A stretch of 64,000 nucleotides of DNA. Source: Plecoglossus altivelis (Eukaryota > Chordata > Actinopteri > Osmeriformes > Plecoglossidae). Location: NCBI GenBank assembly GCA_036571765.1, contig BROE01000022.1, positions 9,993,787 through 10,057,786 on the forward strand, given 5' to 3'. A program made the translations under genes and the position numbers. Below the pieces are notes generated by a model that saw nothing but the letters and a program-made list of their open reading frames with translations, was not told where the DNA came from and did no database searches. Shown here piece by piece: positions 24,992 to 37,051 of this stretch. The stretch's first letter is position 1. Each line of letters begins with the position of its first letter.

Positions 24992-26344
24992 GCGACAGAC
25001 AGGAGAATAGCTTGACCGCTCACATTTTCCAAAGTTTCAAATGAACGTGTCCAGCAGTGATGCAGCTGTGAGCTCCGCGCTAATGCAAGTCTCCCATCCA
25101 TCCCTCCACACGTCGGGCGACAGCCTCGAGAGTACATCTCCAGTCAAAACACCAGTCAGGCCTCACACACACTCTCTCTCTCAAACACACACTGCTGCGC
25201 TTTGACGTGATAGGGAGACTATAAACAAACGGACACATGAGGAGCGGAGTATCGCAAGGGTTTGTTTAGAAAAAAAGAGAAAGTGTTTGTGTTTATGTGT
25301 GTGTGTGTGCGTGCGCGCGTGAGTGTGTGTGTGCAGCGCTATGTCCAGGCTCTGAGCCGAGAGGCCTCATGTGAGGAAGGGGATAGGGAAACAGCAGGTC
25401 CAGTCCTCCCTGCGTTTACTGTTTGTATGGAGTATAATTCAATTACCTCTATTCTCCTGTTGCATGTAATGAAAAATACCGCTGAGTGTGTGTTGGAGAG
25501 AGGGAGATACAGATTGTTCGTGTGCGGGTGCGTGTGTGCGTGCGTCAGCGTGTTTGAGTGTGTCTGTAGAAGGTAATGAATAATAGCAGTCTGAATGAGC
25601 TAATGGAGTGCAGCCAGTAAACACATAGTTTAAGACGCTCACAAGCTGCAACAGCTTTGAAGGATGATAGATGGTCTGAATTAAATAAAGGGCTTTTCTT
25701 TCTTTTTCCCCCCACTCTCCCCAAGCCTCCTGTGCATTCTCTTTGCTTCTTAGAAGGAGGAAATTACACTCAGACTTCCTCTATCTGCCAAGTTCACTCC
25801 CCTACACGGAGTGAATGTGTATTGTGTTCACAGAGTAATTGCTGTGAGGGTTGTTTTTTTTTGGTTTTCTTTTGGGGGTTGTTACACCGCTTTAAACTTT
25901 TCTCTCTCTCCGTTAGTGTGTGTGAGTGTGTGTGTGTGTGTGTTCTTGAGATAGCCTAAAGATTCTATCGTCAGCCAACAGTACAAACCTGGGCTATTTT
26001 TAGCTAATGCTAATTAACATTCATGTAAAAAGGACTGGCCTTTACTTTGTATTCAGATCATTAATAAGAGCAGGTCTCATTTGTAGCGTCCCCATTTTTA
26101 AAGACTGTCTGTTTTGTGGGTATTCATACTTGTGAGAGGTTGCCCGTCCACCAAATAATTTAAGACAAATGTCCCTTTTGTTTACTTTTGTTTACCGGGG
26201 CGTTGTCTGGCTTAGTCTGAATGAATGACTCACAAAATGGTGAGCATCTAAGGGACACTCTGTCTTCTGGTAAGCACCAATTGTAAACCTCACCAAGAGA
26301 ACAGGTTTTAGTATCACATCGAAAACCATATAACTCCCTCCTCC

Positions 26345-26382
26345 ACTCGTCACCACTCTCTCTCACGGCCTCCCTCCCTCTC

Positions 26383-26434
<52 letters not shown>

Positions 26435-26680
26435 GGCCTACCTCTCTCTCTTTCACGCCCTCCCTCTCTCTCTCTCTGGCTCTCTTTCTCACACCCTCCC
26501 ACTCTCTCTATCTCTCTCAGGCCCTCGCTCTCTCTCTCTCACTCACTCATGCCCTCCCTCTCTCTTTCTCTGGCTCTCTCTCACTCGCTCCCTCTCTCAC
26601 TCTCTTTGACTCTCTCACTTCGTCTTTCTCTCCCTCTCTCCCTTTCTCCCTTAATCTCTGTCTCTCTAACACACATTAAG
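26345..26680. repeat. CT-rich satellite-like tract
   Basis: About 330 bp of CT repeat with a pure core (26386-26432). The rest is broken by a recurring CACGGCCT / CACGCCCT / CAGGCCCT interruption followed by CCCTC, about every 30-80 bp, which suggests a decayed higher-order unit. Confidence 0.85.
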
Positions 26681-27476
26681 TCTCTCACACAGACACACAC
26701 TATCACACATACACACACACAGAGCAGGTCTCTGGGGCCTCATCTCAGAGCCAGGAGGTACAGCCATAAAAGTGACAGGCCAACTAATTATCCCCCAAAT
26801 TACAACATCTTAATGCCCCTGTTCTAGGCAACTCTCACTAGACAGGGGTGGGGAAGGGAGGGCTGTGTGTGTAGGTGTGTGTGTGTGTGTATCAGCTGGG
26901 GGTGTTTATGCTGGGTGAGAGGAGGCGATAATGGAGGGGTTTTTTTTTTGCTCCTTGTTGTACGTGTCCTGTTCGGACCCATGTCTCTCACAAAAAGCTG
27001 AGGTTGTTGCCATGGTCTTCTCACACCGTTCATCGAGTGGTTATGTGGTTCGAGACACGATCATCTGACAAGCTCAGCCAGCTAAGTCTCCTCTCAGGAG
27101 TCGAGCGGCATTTTAAAGGCCTCCCCTGATTTCTTTTTTTTGTGGTCCTTTCGTCTCTCTTCATCTCTCCTCACCTACATTCGCTGTCTTGTGTTGATCC
27201 TCTGAGCCGGTGCAATCCCACTCCTCTGTCCGTCTGCGTGGTCTCCTGTAACGATCCACATCTAATCTCACCTCCCCGCTCTGTGATCATTTGCCTGCTC
27301 TGAAACCCTCGGCTTATACTGTCTGAGCAGGACTGTTGGAAGTGTCGTGCGAGTGCGTGTGTGAGAACGAGAGAAAGAGAGAGAAAGCGAAAGGGAGGGC
27401 GATGATGGAACAGCCAGTGCACCTCGATCCCTTCATCTCGGAGCTGTGAGCCTTGAACATTTTCCCTAGAAGCGTG

Positions 27477-27508
27477 TGTGTACGTGTGTGTGTGTGTGTG
27501 TGTGTGTC
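27477..27508. repeat. (GT)n microsatellite
   Basis: GT run of about 32 bp. Confidence 0.93.
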
Positions 27509-30096
27509 ACCCATTAACAAAGCAGACAGGCACGATAAGCAGATAGTAAATACCATCTCTGATTCCCAGCTCAGCCTCAGGTCTGCTCCCTCACACCTCC
27601 TCCCCAGGATTAGGGAGAGCCTTACGGGATTTGTCTCCGGTTCTTCTGCTGATGTTAAACGGCCCCTCGGTTGGAAGCAGCGTGTTATCCACACGGGTCA
27701 GATCATGCGCCGTTGCCAGATTTACTTCCAAAATGTACACTCGGGATGGAAAAGATTTAAGAGGAGAGCGAGGACAGATAACAGAGAACAAAACGGACAT
27801 GTTTTTTTTTTGTATCGCTCATGCCTTCACCCCCTTATACCGACGCATACACACACTCAAACAGCATGAGCAGGTGAGACCCTCTCTCTCTCTCTCTCGC
27901 TTGCTCGTTCGCTCTCTCGCTGGCTCTTGCTCTGTCACCTTTAGGCTATTATCATAAATTCTCTGTCTCACAGGTCCTTATTAATTCAGGCTTTATCTGG
28001 TCTCACAGAGCACAGCCACGTCATTAATGTTGTATGAGAACACGGGGAGAGGCTTGGAGGGGAGAGATGGAAATCAGGAGAACAGAGCTTTTTTTCAACG
28101 CTCTTTTTAAAAATAATTTCAATATATTACCGGAGAAAGGGTGCACTTTTTTCTCCTCGTAATGAGAATGGCTACGGTGCGTTAGCGGAGAGAAGTAGAA
28201 CAGATGGACTTACAGCGCCGAGACAGAACAGACTTGAGAACGGAGAACGGCGAAAGGTGATTGGATGGGGTGGGTGGCGGCAGATGAAAGTGGAGAAAGG
28301 GTTGAAACGGAGTGAGCGACAGAGATGAAAAGATAGAGAGGGTCAAGAGAAAGAGAGAGACGAGAGGCGAGAGAGACGGATGAAGGCGGCGCGTGGACAG
28401 CAGGCTGGCGGTGATGGAATAAGGGATTGATTCGCAGCGAGCCCAGGGTCACCTCAGGTCAACACAGCCATCTTTACTCCTCGCCTGGACCATTCATCTC
28501 ACAATGAAGCCCTTCTCCCTCTCCTCCTCCTCTCGAACCCACTTGCCTCCCCGCGCCTTCCTGTCACCCCGAGCGAGAGAGAACGTGGGGGGGAGGAGTA
28601 GTGGGTGGGGATCGGGGCGCACGTTCACGAGAAAGGAGAAGGAGACGGATAAAGAGGGAATTTCGAACACGGAGTAGACGAGAAGAGATGAAAGAGGGAC
28701 AGAGAGGTGTACAGGAAGAAGAAGTCGATTCCAGGACCGAACGATCCTTGACTGGCTACAGGCCGCTGGAGGGTGGTGTGTCCAGTTCTTGAGGCAGCAT
28801 AGATGGTGTTTCAGGTGATTGGACATACAGGCAGTGCTCAGACAACTGCCCCTGTAGCGCCCTCTAGAGTAAGAGTGAGAGAGGGGGCGTCTGAGTCCGT
28901 GTGAGCGTGCCTTGCGTGCGTCAGTGCGTGCCTGTTTTCTGTGTGCACGCGCGCGTGCGTGGGATTTCGCAGTGTTCTTGTTGAAATGAAGATCACAGTC
29001 CGTCACCAGAAAAGTGGACGAGAAGAAAGTGAATCAAGAAGCAACACGTGGCACAGGATGGTAATCAAAGAGGGAGAGAGAAAGAGATAATACAGAAAGT
29101 AGGAGCTACAGATTGACAGACGAATAGATGGATAGAAAACACTTCAGTACCGGTGAAACTTGCATGTAAACAAGTAAACTTGCATGTTATCTTCGCAGTA
29201 AAGATTCTTTGATGTCCTAAAATACCCTGCACCATTTGCTGGCTACATCCATATACATGTAGAGAAGCGTATCATCCCTATCCCTGTCCCCCGTGCAGTT
29301 ACCCATCAACCCCAGGTCGTATACGCTGTGAAGCAATAAAGCACTTAGGCCTATGCTTTGTATACAGTGTGTATTATGGTGAATGCTAGCCAGCATTAGC
29401 AGTAAACACACTATCTAGGCCACCAGTCATCCCAGCTCAGGAGCGATATGCCGGATGTAGTAACAGGTGCATCTGCCGGGCAGCCAGATGAAAGAGAAAG
29501 TGGAGTGGAAAAAAACAGGTACGGACCGTCCGGGTGACGGAGGATGAGAAGGAGAGCGGCGTCGAGGGCAGGTTTGAAAGAGAGTCCATCCCACACATCT
29601 TTTCATTAAGTGCAGGAAGCCGGATGGAAGCAGATCTGGAGATGTTGCGGGGCAGGCCGGCGGAATGACACCATCCATCACGGGTCCTGAATGGTCACTA
29701 AGAGCCTCCAAGGAGGACTGTCACCCACGGCGTTAGCACCCTCCTCGCCACGCTGTCCGCACGTCGCCCCTACTTCATCTACTCACCTCTGTCTTTCCAC
29801 TCCATGAGAGCAGAAAGAGGGCGAGAGAGTGGGCGTGAAAGAAACGTGAGAGACAGAAACAGACAGAAAAAGAGACATACAGAACGAGCTCAATTTCCTA
29901 CCGAATTACATGAGACATTTGAATAATGTACTTCCAAACAAACACATGATGTGAAGAATTTGTGATGAATATGATGTGAAAATGATATGATTCCAACAGC
30001 ACCATCTGCTAACTGAAAATATGCGCCCCAAAATGTGAACGGGCATGACAATTATTGAGAGGAATTAGCTTATCTGTTCCATAACGCCAGGTCACG

Positions 30097-30372
30097 TTGT
30101 GTCAGGTGAAAAAAACAGCCTGATATAATTTGCATTCTCTCTGTAGCTTTTGCAAGAGCACACATCTTCGTATTATCTCAGGTTGTCATTTGTGACCAAA
30201 TTGATCCAGATAGTAACACCCATGATGGCAGGACAGACCCTTTGCATGTTAGGGGAGAGGGGGGGGGGTACACATTATATCAGGTGGGAAAAAAACAGCC
30301 TGATATCATTTGTATCCCCTCTCTAACGTTTGCCAGAAAAGAGCAGACGTCGTCATATTACACCAGGCATAC
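30097..30372. repeat. Diverged tandem duplication with internal hairpins
   Basis: Two related segments of about 90 bp (about 30097-30185 and 30275-30372) are offset by about 178 bp. Both contain tcaggtg followed by an A-run, then acagcctgatat, then atttg, and later tttgc, agagca and cagg blocks. In each copy TCAGG pairs with CCTGA across the A-run. In the second copy the stem is ATATCAGG (30277-30284) with CCTGATAT (30299-30306). The divergence suggests an old event. Confidence 0.75.
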
Positions 30373-31179
30373 TGGAACACTGTACACATGCTTTGTTCAG
30401 AGAGACGGCAGGCACACCCCGAACATTACAAGAAATAACATACATAGTTTTGCGCCTTCTGTTTCACACAACGAAATGACCATTTGAATTTCGTTTCTTG
30501 ATTTCTGTTTGTGTATATATGCATGGATGCATGTACACATGTAAATGTACACATGTGTGAGTTGGTATGTTTGTGCGTGTGTGACTGTATGCGTACTGAC
30601 GAGTAAGTTTGCTTTGGCAATAAAGCAAACTGCAAATGAAATGGACAAAAACAGAGAAAGAGAGAAAGAAAGAAAGACTGAGAAAGAGAGACAGAGAAAG
30701 ACAGAAAAAGAGAGAGAACCCTTTGCTCAGCCCGAGGCCAGGTGTGACTGACTGGTCCACCCACTCTCACTTCCACCCCTACATCCCATTAGGTGTGTGT
30801 GTGTGTGTGTCTATATGTGTGTGTGTATTTCAGTGCAGAGGTGCATGGGAGCAGGTGGCCAGAGGGAGACCTGAAAATGAGCTGTTACATGAGGAGTGCT
30901 TAGGGGCATCTGCAATTAAACTGACATCATCATCAAAGGGGATTTGTGAAGACGGGCATGAATGTGGAGAGAGAGAGAGAAAGACAGAGATCAAGAAAGA
31001 ACAAGCAAGTATAAAAGCGAGAGAGAGAGAGGAAGAGACAGCAGTGACTTACCACGTGAAAAAAAAGGAAATACTCACCCCGCCTGCACTCAGGAACAAT
31101 AGGAGGCGGGTGATGGAAGACCGGAGGGAGAAGGAATCGAGACTCAGACTGAGTCCGCCTCCCTGAAGACGAGTGCATG

Positions 31180-31400
31180 ACTGAAGCTCATCTCTGACTG
31201 TCAGCATCGGGGGCCAATGATGACGTTAAGCCAGCCGAACGAGAGCGCTCCTGTTTCTCAGAGCAGCGCGCGGAACTGCAACTCAGCGCTCCCAGTCTCC
31301 TCGGTTCCAGCCTCTACTCTCCGAGGTGTAGATCACGGAAAGGAGAAAGTGCAGGGAATTCGGCTGTGCAGAGGCGATTGATTGTTACATGCCTCCCTGT
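31180..31400. promoter_or_regulatory. Promoter-like CpG/CCAAT block
   Basis: A GC-rich segment carries a CCAAT box (31214-31218) followed three bases later by TGACGTTA, one base off a cAMP-response element. After these comes CpG-bearing, repeat-free sequence (gagcgctcctg, gcagcgcgcgg). This spacing of CCAAT and CRE is typical of vertebrate promoters. No TATA box and no coding exon can be linked to it, so a 5' UTR or non-coding first exon is the most that can be suggested. Confidence 0.35.
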
Positions 31401-31669
31401 GAAGCATCGCGCAAGCAAGCAGGCAGGCAGGCACACACAAACACAAGCACATTCATGGCGATCTATTCCCTGTCATGTGCTGGATGGATGTCTCTGGGCC
31501 TGCGTTCACGGCTGTGTGTGTAAACTGTAAATGACTCTCTGCTTGATATATGGATTGGAAACGATAATCCCAGGTTATGAATGAGTGTGTGACAGGTTGA
31601 CTGGACTGCGGCGAGTTATTTATGATGTTTTCTTTGTGCTGCCCAAGTGCACTTTATGTCTGGCCCACT

Positions 31670-31676
<7 letters not shown>

Positions 31677-31708
<32 letters not shown>
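31677..31708. repeat. (GA)n microsatellite
   Basis: Pure GA run of about 30 bp. Confidence 0.94.
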
Positions 31709-31710
<2 letters not shown>

Positions 31711-32084
31711 ACGGAGAGAGAGAAATATGCAGACAGATTGATAGAGTTGGAGAAAGAGAGAGAGCTCCATCTCCAGCTCATCTCTCTTTCTCTACTGCCT
31801 CTCTATCTTCCACTCTCTCCCTGTAATGTTCTCTCTCTCTGTCCCTGCCTCCTCCCTGAAATGAAGTGTAACTTAAACACATGTTGTTGGGTAAAATCTT
31901 GTCCAAAATGGAACAGAGCTGGAAATATCAGATGTCAGATATGGTATGGCAGGTCTACCGGAGGATCCCTGTAAATCTGTCGAAACTACGAAGAAGGATA
32001 ATTAGCTAGATCTGTAATGCACATTACTGGTCCTATCAAGGGAACAGGAGAGGATGAGGAGGAACAGCAATAATGTTCTTCCAG

Positions 32085-32225
32085 TACAGCCACCCCCACA
32101 ACACCCCAACCGGCAAACCCACCACCCCCACCCCCACGCCCACGCCCACCCCCTCACCGACGCCCCCCCCCCACGCCCTCCACCCCACCCTCACCCCCAC
32201 CACCCCCCACCCCCACGGCCCACCC
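32085..32225. repeat. C-rich CACCC/ACCCCC tract
   Basis: About 140 bp that is nearly all C with A spacers. The minus strand is G-rich with many G3+ runs and short loops, so it is quadruplex-prone. Confidence 0.85.
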
Positions 32226-32905
32226 CTGTCCTCCTCTTCAGACAACATTCCTCCATCTTCTCAGGGGTGTTGCTGTCTTAGGTGTCACTTTCTCTTCCCT
32301 TTTCCCATGAAATTGCGATTCTGTTTTCATTTCCAATTTGCAAAAAGGATGTGATTCCCTTTCATGTATATTAGACACCTAGATTTACCCCGGGACGAGT
32401 TCCTGCTGCAAGTCCAAGGCTGCCACGGGTGTTGAGTTTGTCACAGCCTTCACAATGTGACAGTCAGGAGTTATTGCTTGTTATCATGAGTTATTGATTG
32501 AGGACGTGTTTTGATACAGATATCGATCGTGGCCAACAGCGATCTTCTAAACGTGCGATACAGAAACGCCTTAATCAATATGGATGAAAGTTCAATTCCT
32601 CCAACAATTCCAAAATGGGACCTGCTCTGTTGCGAGACCATCTGTTCACAGCTTGATTTTGTCATGAAAGGTCACAAATCAAATTGACCTTTAGATAGAC
32701 GTTAGAACTCATTTCTATCTGCGTGTAAAGTGCTTTTCTGCAAATGTGTATCACAGATGGCACGACTGTCTAAATTCTGTTTGGTGATGAGTTGGAAATA
32801 CATCCAAATAAGTCTTTTGTTTCTATGGATGTTTGGGGGAAGATGAGACAGCTGACAGGTGAGAAGACAGATGTCTGCTGCATGAGGACGAACTTGATCT
32901 GGGAA

Positions 32906-33150
32906 ACACACACCGGCCTACACACACACACACACACACACACCGACCTACACACACACACACACACACCAACCTACACACACACACACCACACCAACCT
33001 ACACACACACAACACACACCACCGGCTCACACACACACACACACTCACACACTGGCCTACACACACAGACACATACACACCGGCCTAACACACACACACA
33101 CACACACACCCAGCCCTACACACACACACAAACAAAAAAACAAACAAAAA

Positions 33151-33187
<37 letters not shown>

Positions 33188-33420
33188 TGGCCTACACACA
33201 CAGACACACACACAATGGTCTACACACACATACACCGGCCTACGCACACACACACCGGCCTATACACACACACACACACACACCCGCCTACACACACACC
33301 AGCCTACACACACACACAGACACACACCGGCCCACACACACACACACATACACACATTCACACACACACCGGCCTACACACACACACAGACAGACACACT
33401 ACACACACAGAGACACACAC
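32906..33420. repeat. CA-based minisatellite with CCGGCCTA punctuation
   Basis: About 500 bp of (CA)n runs of 10-30 bp separated by about sixteen short interruptions of the form ACCGGCCTACAC or close variants (ACCGACCTA, ACCAACCTA, ACTGGCCTA). One A-rich block lies at about 33130-33152. It behaves as a higher-order minisatellite and not as a plain CA repeat. Confidence 0.93.
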
Positions 33421-33713
33421 GGATGAATAACTGATGAAATGCAAACACATGCGTAGACTCACACTGAAACCATTTTTTTCCTCTTTCGTTCCATGAAATA
33501 CATGACAGAATATATATACGACCCATCCATCCGGTACTGTGTCCGTCTGTCTGTCTGGCCCTGTTTGGAGGTTGAAGATTGTTGCACCTGCCGTGGAGAC
33601 TCCGGCTCTTATGAAACACGTTCCTGAGATCTTTGACTTTAATTGAAACCCAGTGACATCTGGACGCAATCTGAACTCAGAAGGACATGCTATTCAATCC
33701 ATCCCCTCGAACC

Positions 33714-33848
33714 CCACACACACACTTACATACACACACACTTACACACACATGCAGATGCACACACACACAAACACGCACACACATGCAGATGCACACA
33801 CACACACTTGCACACACATGCAGATGCACACACACACACACACACACT
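33714..33848. repeat. (CA)n with periodic TGCAGATG
   Basis: A CA-rich tract in which CATGCAGATG recurs at 33751, 33785 and 33817, so the higher-order unit is about 32-34 bp. Confidence 0.9.
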
Positions 33849-33939
33849 AAAAACACATTCTTACAGATGGGCCATTCAATACATGCACCCTTGCTTAATT
33901 TATGACATGCGAGGCAACTCCAAACACTGACTCCAATAT

Positions 33940-34015
33940 CCGCCACCCCCCCCTTGCCCCCCCCAGCGTTCTCGCCCCCTCTCCTGCCCCCCCGGGGCCC
34001 CCTCACCCCCGCCCA
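33940..34015. repeat. C-rich tract (i-motif / minus-strand G-quadruplex potential)
   Basis: Several C-runs of 5-8 bases are separated by short loops, with CCCCCCCGGGGCCCC in the centre. Confidence 0.75.
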
Positions 34016-34134
34016 GCGTTAGGCCTGATCCCACCGGTGGCTCATCCATCAGCAGAGCTCTGGAGTCAGGGAAGAAGCCGGGCCCAGAACATGACACTCA
34101 GGGTATGTTTCCTGTCACACACACCCTCTTATTG

Positions 34135-34166
<32 letters not shown>

Positions 34167-35179
34167 ACTTTCTGTCTCGAACATTCATGTAAATCATCAC
34201 AACACTCACATTCAGAGCAGCAGCATTGAAAAAGTATATCCTTTATTTGAAAATGGATTAATCTCATGGTTTTATATATCGTTGTATTTATTTAACACCT
34301 CTGTGGTATTCCTGCAGTTTTTTCTTTGGACCCGTGATATCATTTGTGTTTTACAACATTTACTGCCATAACAATTTCCATTCAACTCATCTCTCATTTG
34401 TACCTGGTTGGCGTAGCGTGTGGGAAAATGGAATTGTTTTGAATAATGCTCGCCATTCTGTAGTTTCACACATGACAATGCAGGACAAAAGGCAAGGAAA
34501 CCGACCCGTTCACGGTATTCTGTTGAAACAGCAGGCCAGACAGAACCCGAGTTGGTGAAACAGAACAAGACAGAGAGAAGGCAACACAGCAAACATGTTG
34601 GTAGTTTGCATGTTTTCAGGCAGATACACACTTTTAGTACCCAGCAGATCAATGGACTCTGAATACACCGTATGTAAAATAAATGTGATATTTAACGTGT
34701 TCTTCACAGAAAATGTGCAGAACCTACAAAATAATTCATGGAAAAATTATTTTGCCCGAGCACCGCATGAGGGAAACTATATACAACGCAACTGGGTGGC
34801 CAAGCAGGTTGCACTTCTATCAGCAAGCAGGATGTGAACTTGAATAGGAAGATGGACTGGGCAGGTGGGATCAGGACAGACATCTGGGTCAAACACGGGC
34901 AGATTGAAATATACCTTCGCCTGTGTTTCTCTCTCACTGCTGAGTGTCTGGCACATCTTGACAAGCTCTTCCTGGACCGCGCTGCTCGCTCGCACAGTCC
35001 TTCTCTTGTGCGTGAGATTTATTTGTGCAGTGTGATGATGATGATGGTGATGAATGGGGTGAGTGAGTCAGTGTCCGCTGCGTCATGTGATAGACTGGCT
35101 CCTGGTTATCACAGCATTCTCAGCTGTTGATTGCAGGTCCCATGTAAACCATCCTCTCTTCCTGATGTCTGAGGACAAA

Positions 35180-35190
35180 TACACACACAC

Positions 35191-35227
<37 letters not shown>
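35180..35227. repeat. (CA)n microsatellite
   Basis: CA run of about 48 bp with one CG interruption. Confidence 0.96.
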
Positions 35228-35228
<1 letters not shown>

Positions 35229-36346
35229 CCAAAAATGATTATTTCCTTCTCCAGCTGAATGTAGGCCAAATGTTAAATGCAATCTCTAAATCAGGAGGAT
35301 CTCTCTTATATAGCAGTGTATTAATCTGTATTAACATGCCCGCAGCATTTAAGAATGTACGGACAGAGGCGGTTCGCTATTCATTTATTTTAATTGCTCT
35401 CCACCTGCTATGATAATCAGGATTTAAATAGAGAAATTTCCATTTTCAATTAAATCCCCCTCTGTCTATGCATGGGAATGAGGCCAGTCTCATCAGAAAA
35501 GAATTAAAGGTATTTTTGTTTCTTTTTTTCCAGTTTCTCCTGTAGTTCTCCAAGCAAAACCCTAAATCCTCCCTGAGAAGCACAGAGAGACGCCAGGCTC
35601 TGTGTACCGTGTCTGCGACGGTTAAGAAGGAATGTGACATCCGTCTCTTCGGCACACAGCCGTCGTCTCTTAGCGTGCTAGCCCATACGGAGAGTGATCA
35701 ATCACCACACAGATCCCCCCCCCCCGATGGCTCTGTGCGCGCGTGTGCCCCCGTGCACGTGTCCACACATTACCGGCCGAATGTGTTCGAGAGGGAGTGT
35801 GTGCGTGGATGTGCTTGGGCGCGCGATGTGTCGGGAAGTGTAAGAGTATGTTTGCGCGCGAAAGTGAGATAGCGGTCCCTGTGGAGATCATTAGCAACGG
35901 AGCGGCTCTCGGTCAATACCACTCGTGGGTGCATCGACAAGGCTCGGCAGGGCCACGGTGTCTAATAGAGGAAGAGGAATATCAGCAGCTACCAAACCAG
36001 TTAGACAACAAATGTGGCACAACACCCAGGAAGCTGGGAGACGACCAGAGGGCTTTAAGGAAAATTGATCTGACACTACAGCTCCCTCAAAGTCATTACC
36101 ACCAGAACAAGGCTTCTGACACAGGTTCCCTTTGCTCTGGTGATGCACAGGGGACGGATACACGAGTCTGAGCGTGTGCGTGCGCGTTTTACTGCTTTGT
36201 CAAACTGAAATGTGTGCTCTTTAGACCGCCAGACAGCCACTCACATGCACACACACATACATGCAAAAATGAAGAAAATACCAAACGAATGAGCTACATA
36301 TAAGCCTAAAATGGACAAGAGCTGTTTTCACAAGCGTTCTCTTTAC

Positions 36347-36389
36347 GTGTGTGCGTGCGTGCGTGCGTGCGTGCGTGTGTGTGTGTGTG
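36347..36389. repeat. (GTGC)n/(GT)n microsatellite
   Basis: Six or so GTGC units pass into a GT run. Confidence 0.94.
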
Positions 36390-37033
36390 GATTTGCGTGT
36401 GAGTGTGAATCTGTGTGGCAATGAAACGTAATGGCATTTCCACACACAATGATGATTGTGATGAATGAGCCTCTGTAGGTGTGACTCTTGCCTGCACTCC
36501 TTTCATCAGAGCAGACACGAACAGCCTATTCAAAACGAAACACAATCTATCTCGCTTTTTTATTGAGTAAATGGCTTTAGCAATTGGTCTACATTCATAT
36601 GTAAGACATGCATTTCCCCTTCTATTGAGACTGATATTCAAGCAGAGAAATAATCGATGTTGCGCTTTTTGTAACAACAAACAATTGTTGCTCCGAAAGA
36701 AAAATAGTTTACGTTGTATTAGTCTGGTATCCGACTCCTTAAAATGACTCACTATAAAAGATCCGGAAAACCAATTTGACCATATCAAAGCTTTACCAGT
36801 CTGGGAATGTTGATGTCAATGTCTCCCAGCAGTGTGTAGACACAAAACACTAGCATCATTAGACAGGACCTTTAGCATGGTACACTAACACAAAGACATA
36901 AACAGAAAACAACATTATATAATACAAAGGACTGACCGTGTGGTTGATAAAAAAAATATTCTAACATGTGTCCCGTCTACATTGTTAATGTTGTTTAAAA
37001 TAACGTTTAAAAACGTTTTTTATTTTTTATTTT

Positions 37034-37051
37034 GGGGGGGTGGGGTGGGGG
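37034..37051 (+). other. Potential G-quadruplex
   Basis: G7-T-G4-T-G5 in an otherwise AT-rich region. The G7 run can supply two of the four tracts. Confidence 0.6.

Larger units (their letters stand above)
22340..26340. other. Intergenic sequence, no gene recognised
   Basis: It contains GA repeats (23008-23052, 24942-24987), GT-rich stretches (23378-23433) and a G-rich segment at 24448-24512 with quadruplex potential. All open frames are short and without family signatures. Confidence 0.55.
26681..31180. other. Intergenic sequence, no gene recognised
   Basis: It contains a GT repeat (27477-27508), purine-rich stretches (28200-28760), and the hairpin-bearing duplication at 30097-30372. No convincing exon was found. 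Confidence 0.5.

Noticed and set aside
33900..34097. Proline- or glycine-rich frames on both strands
   Set aside because: Caused by the C-rich tract at 33940-34015. No domain is present.
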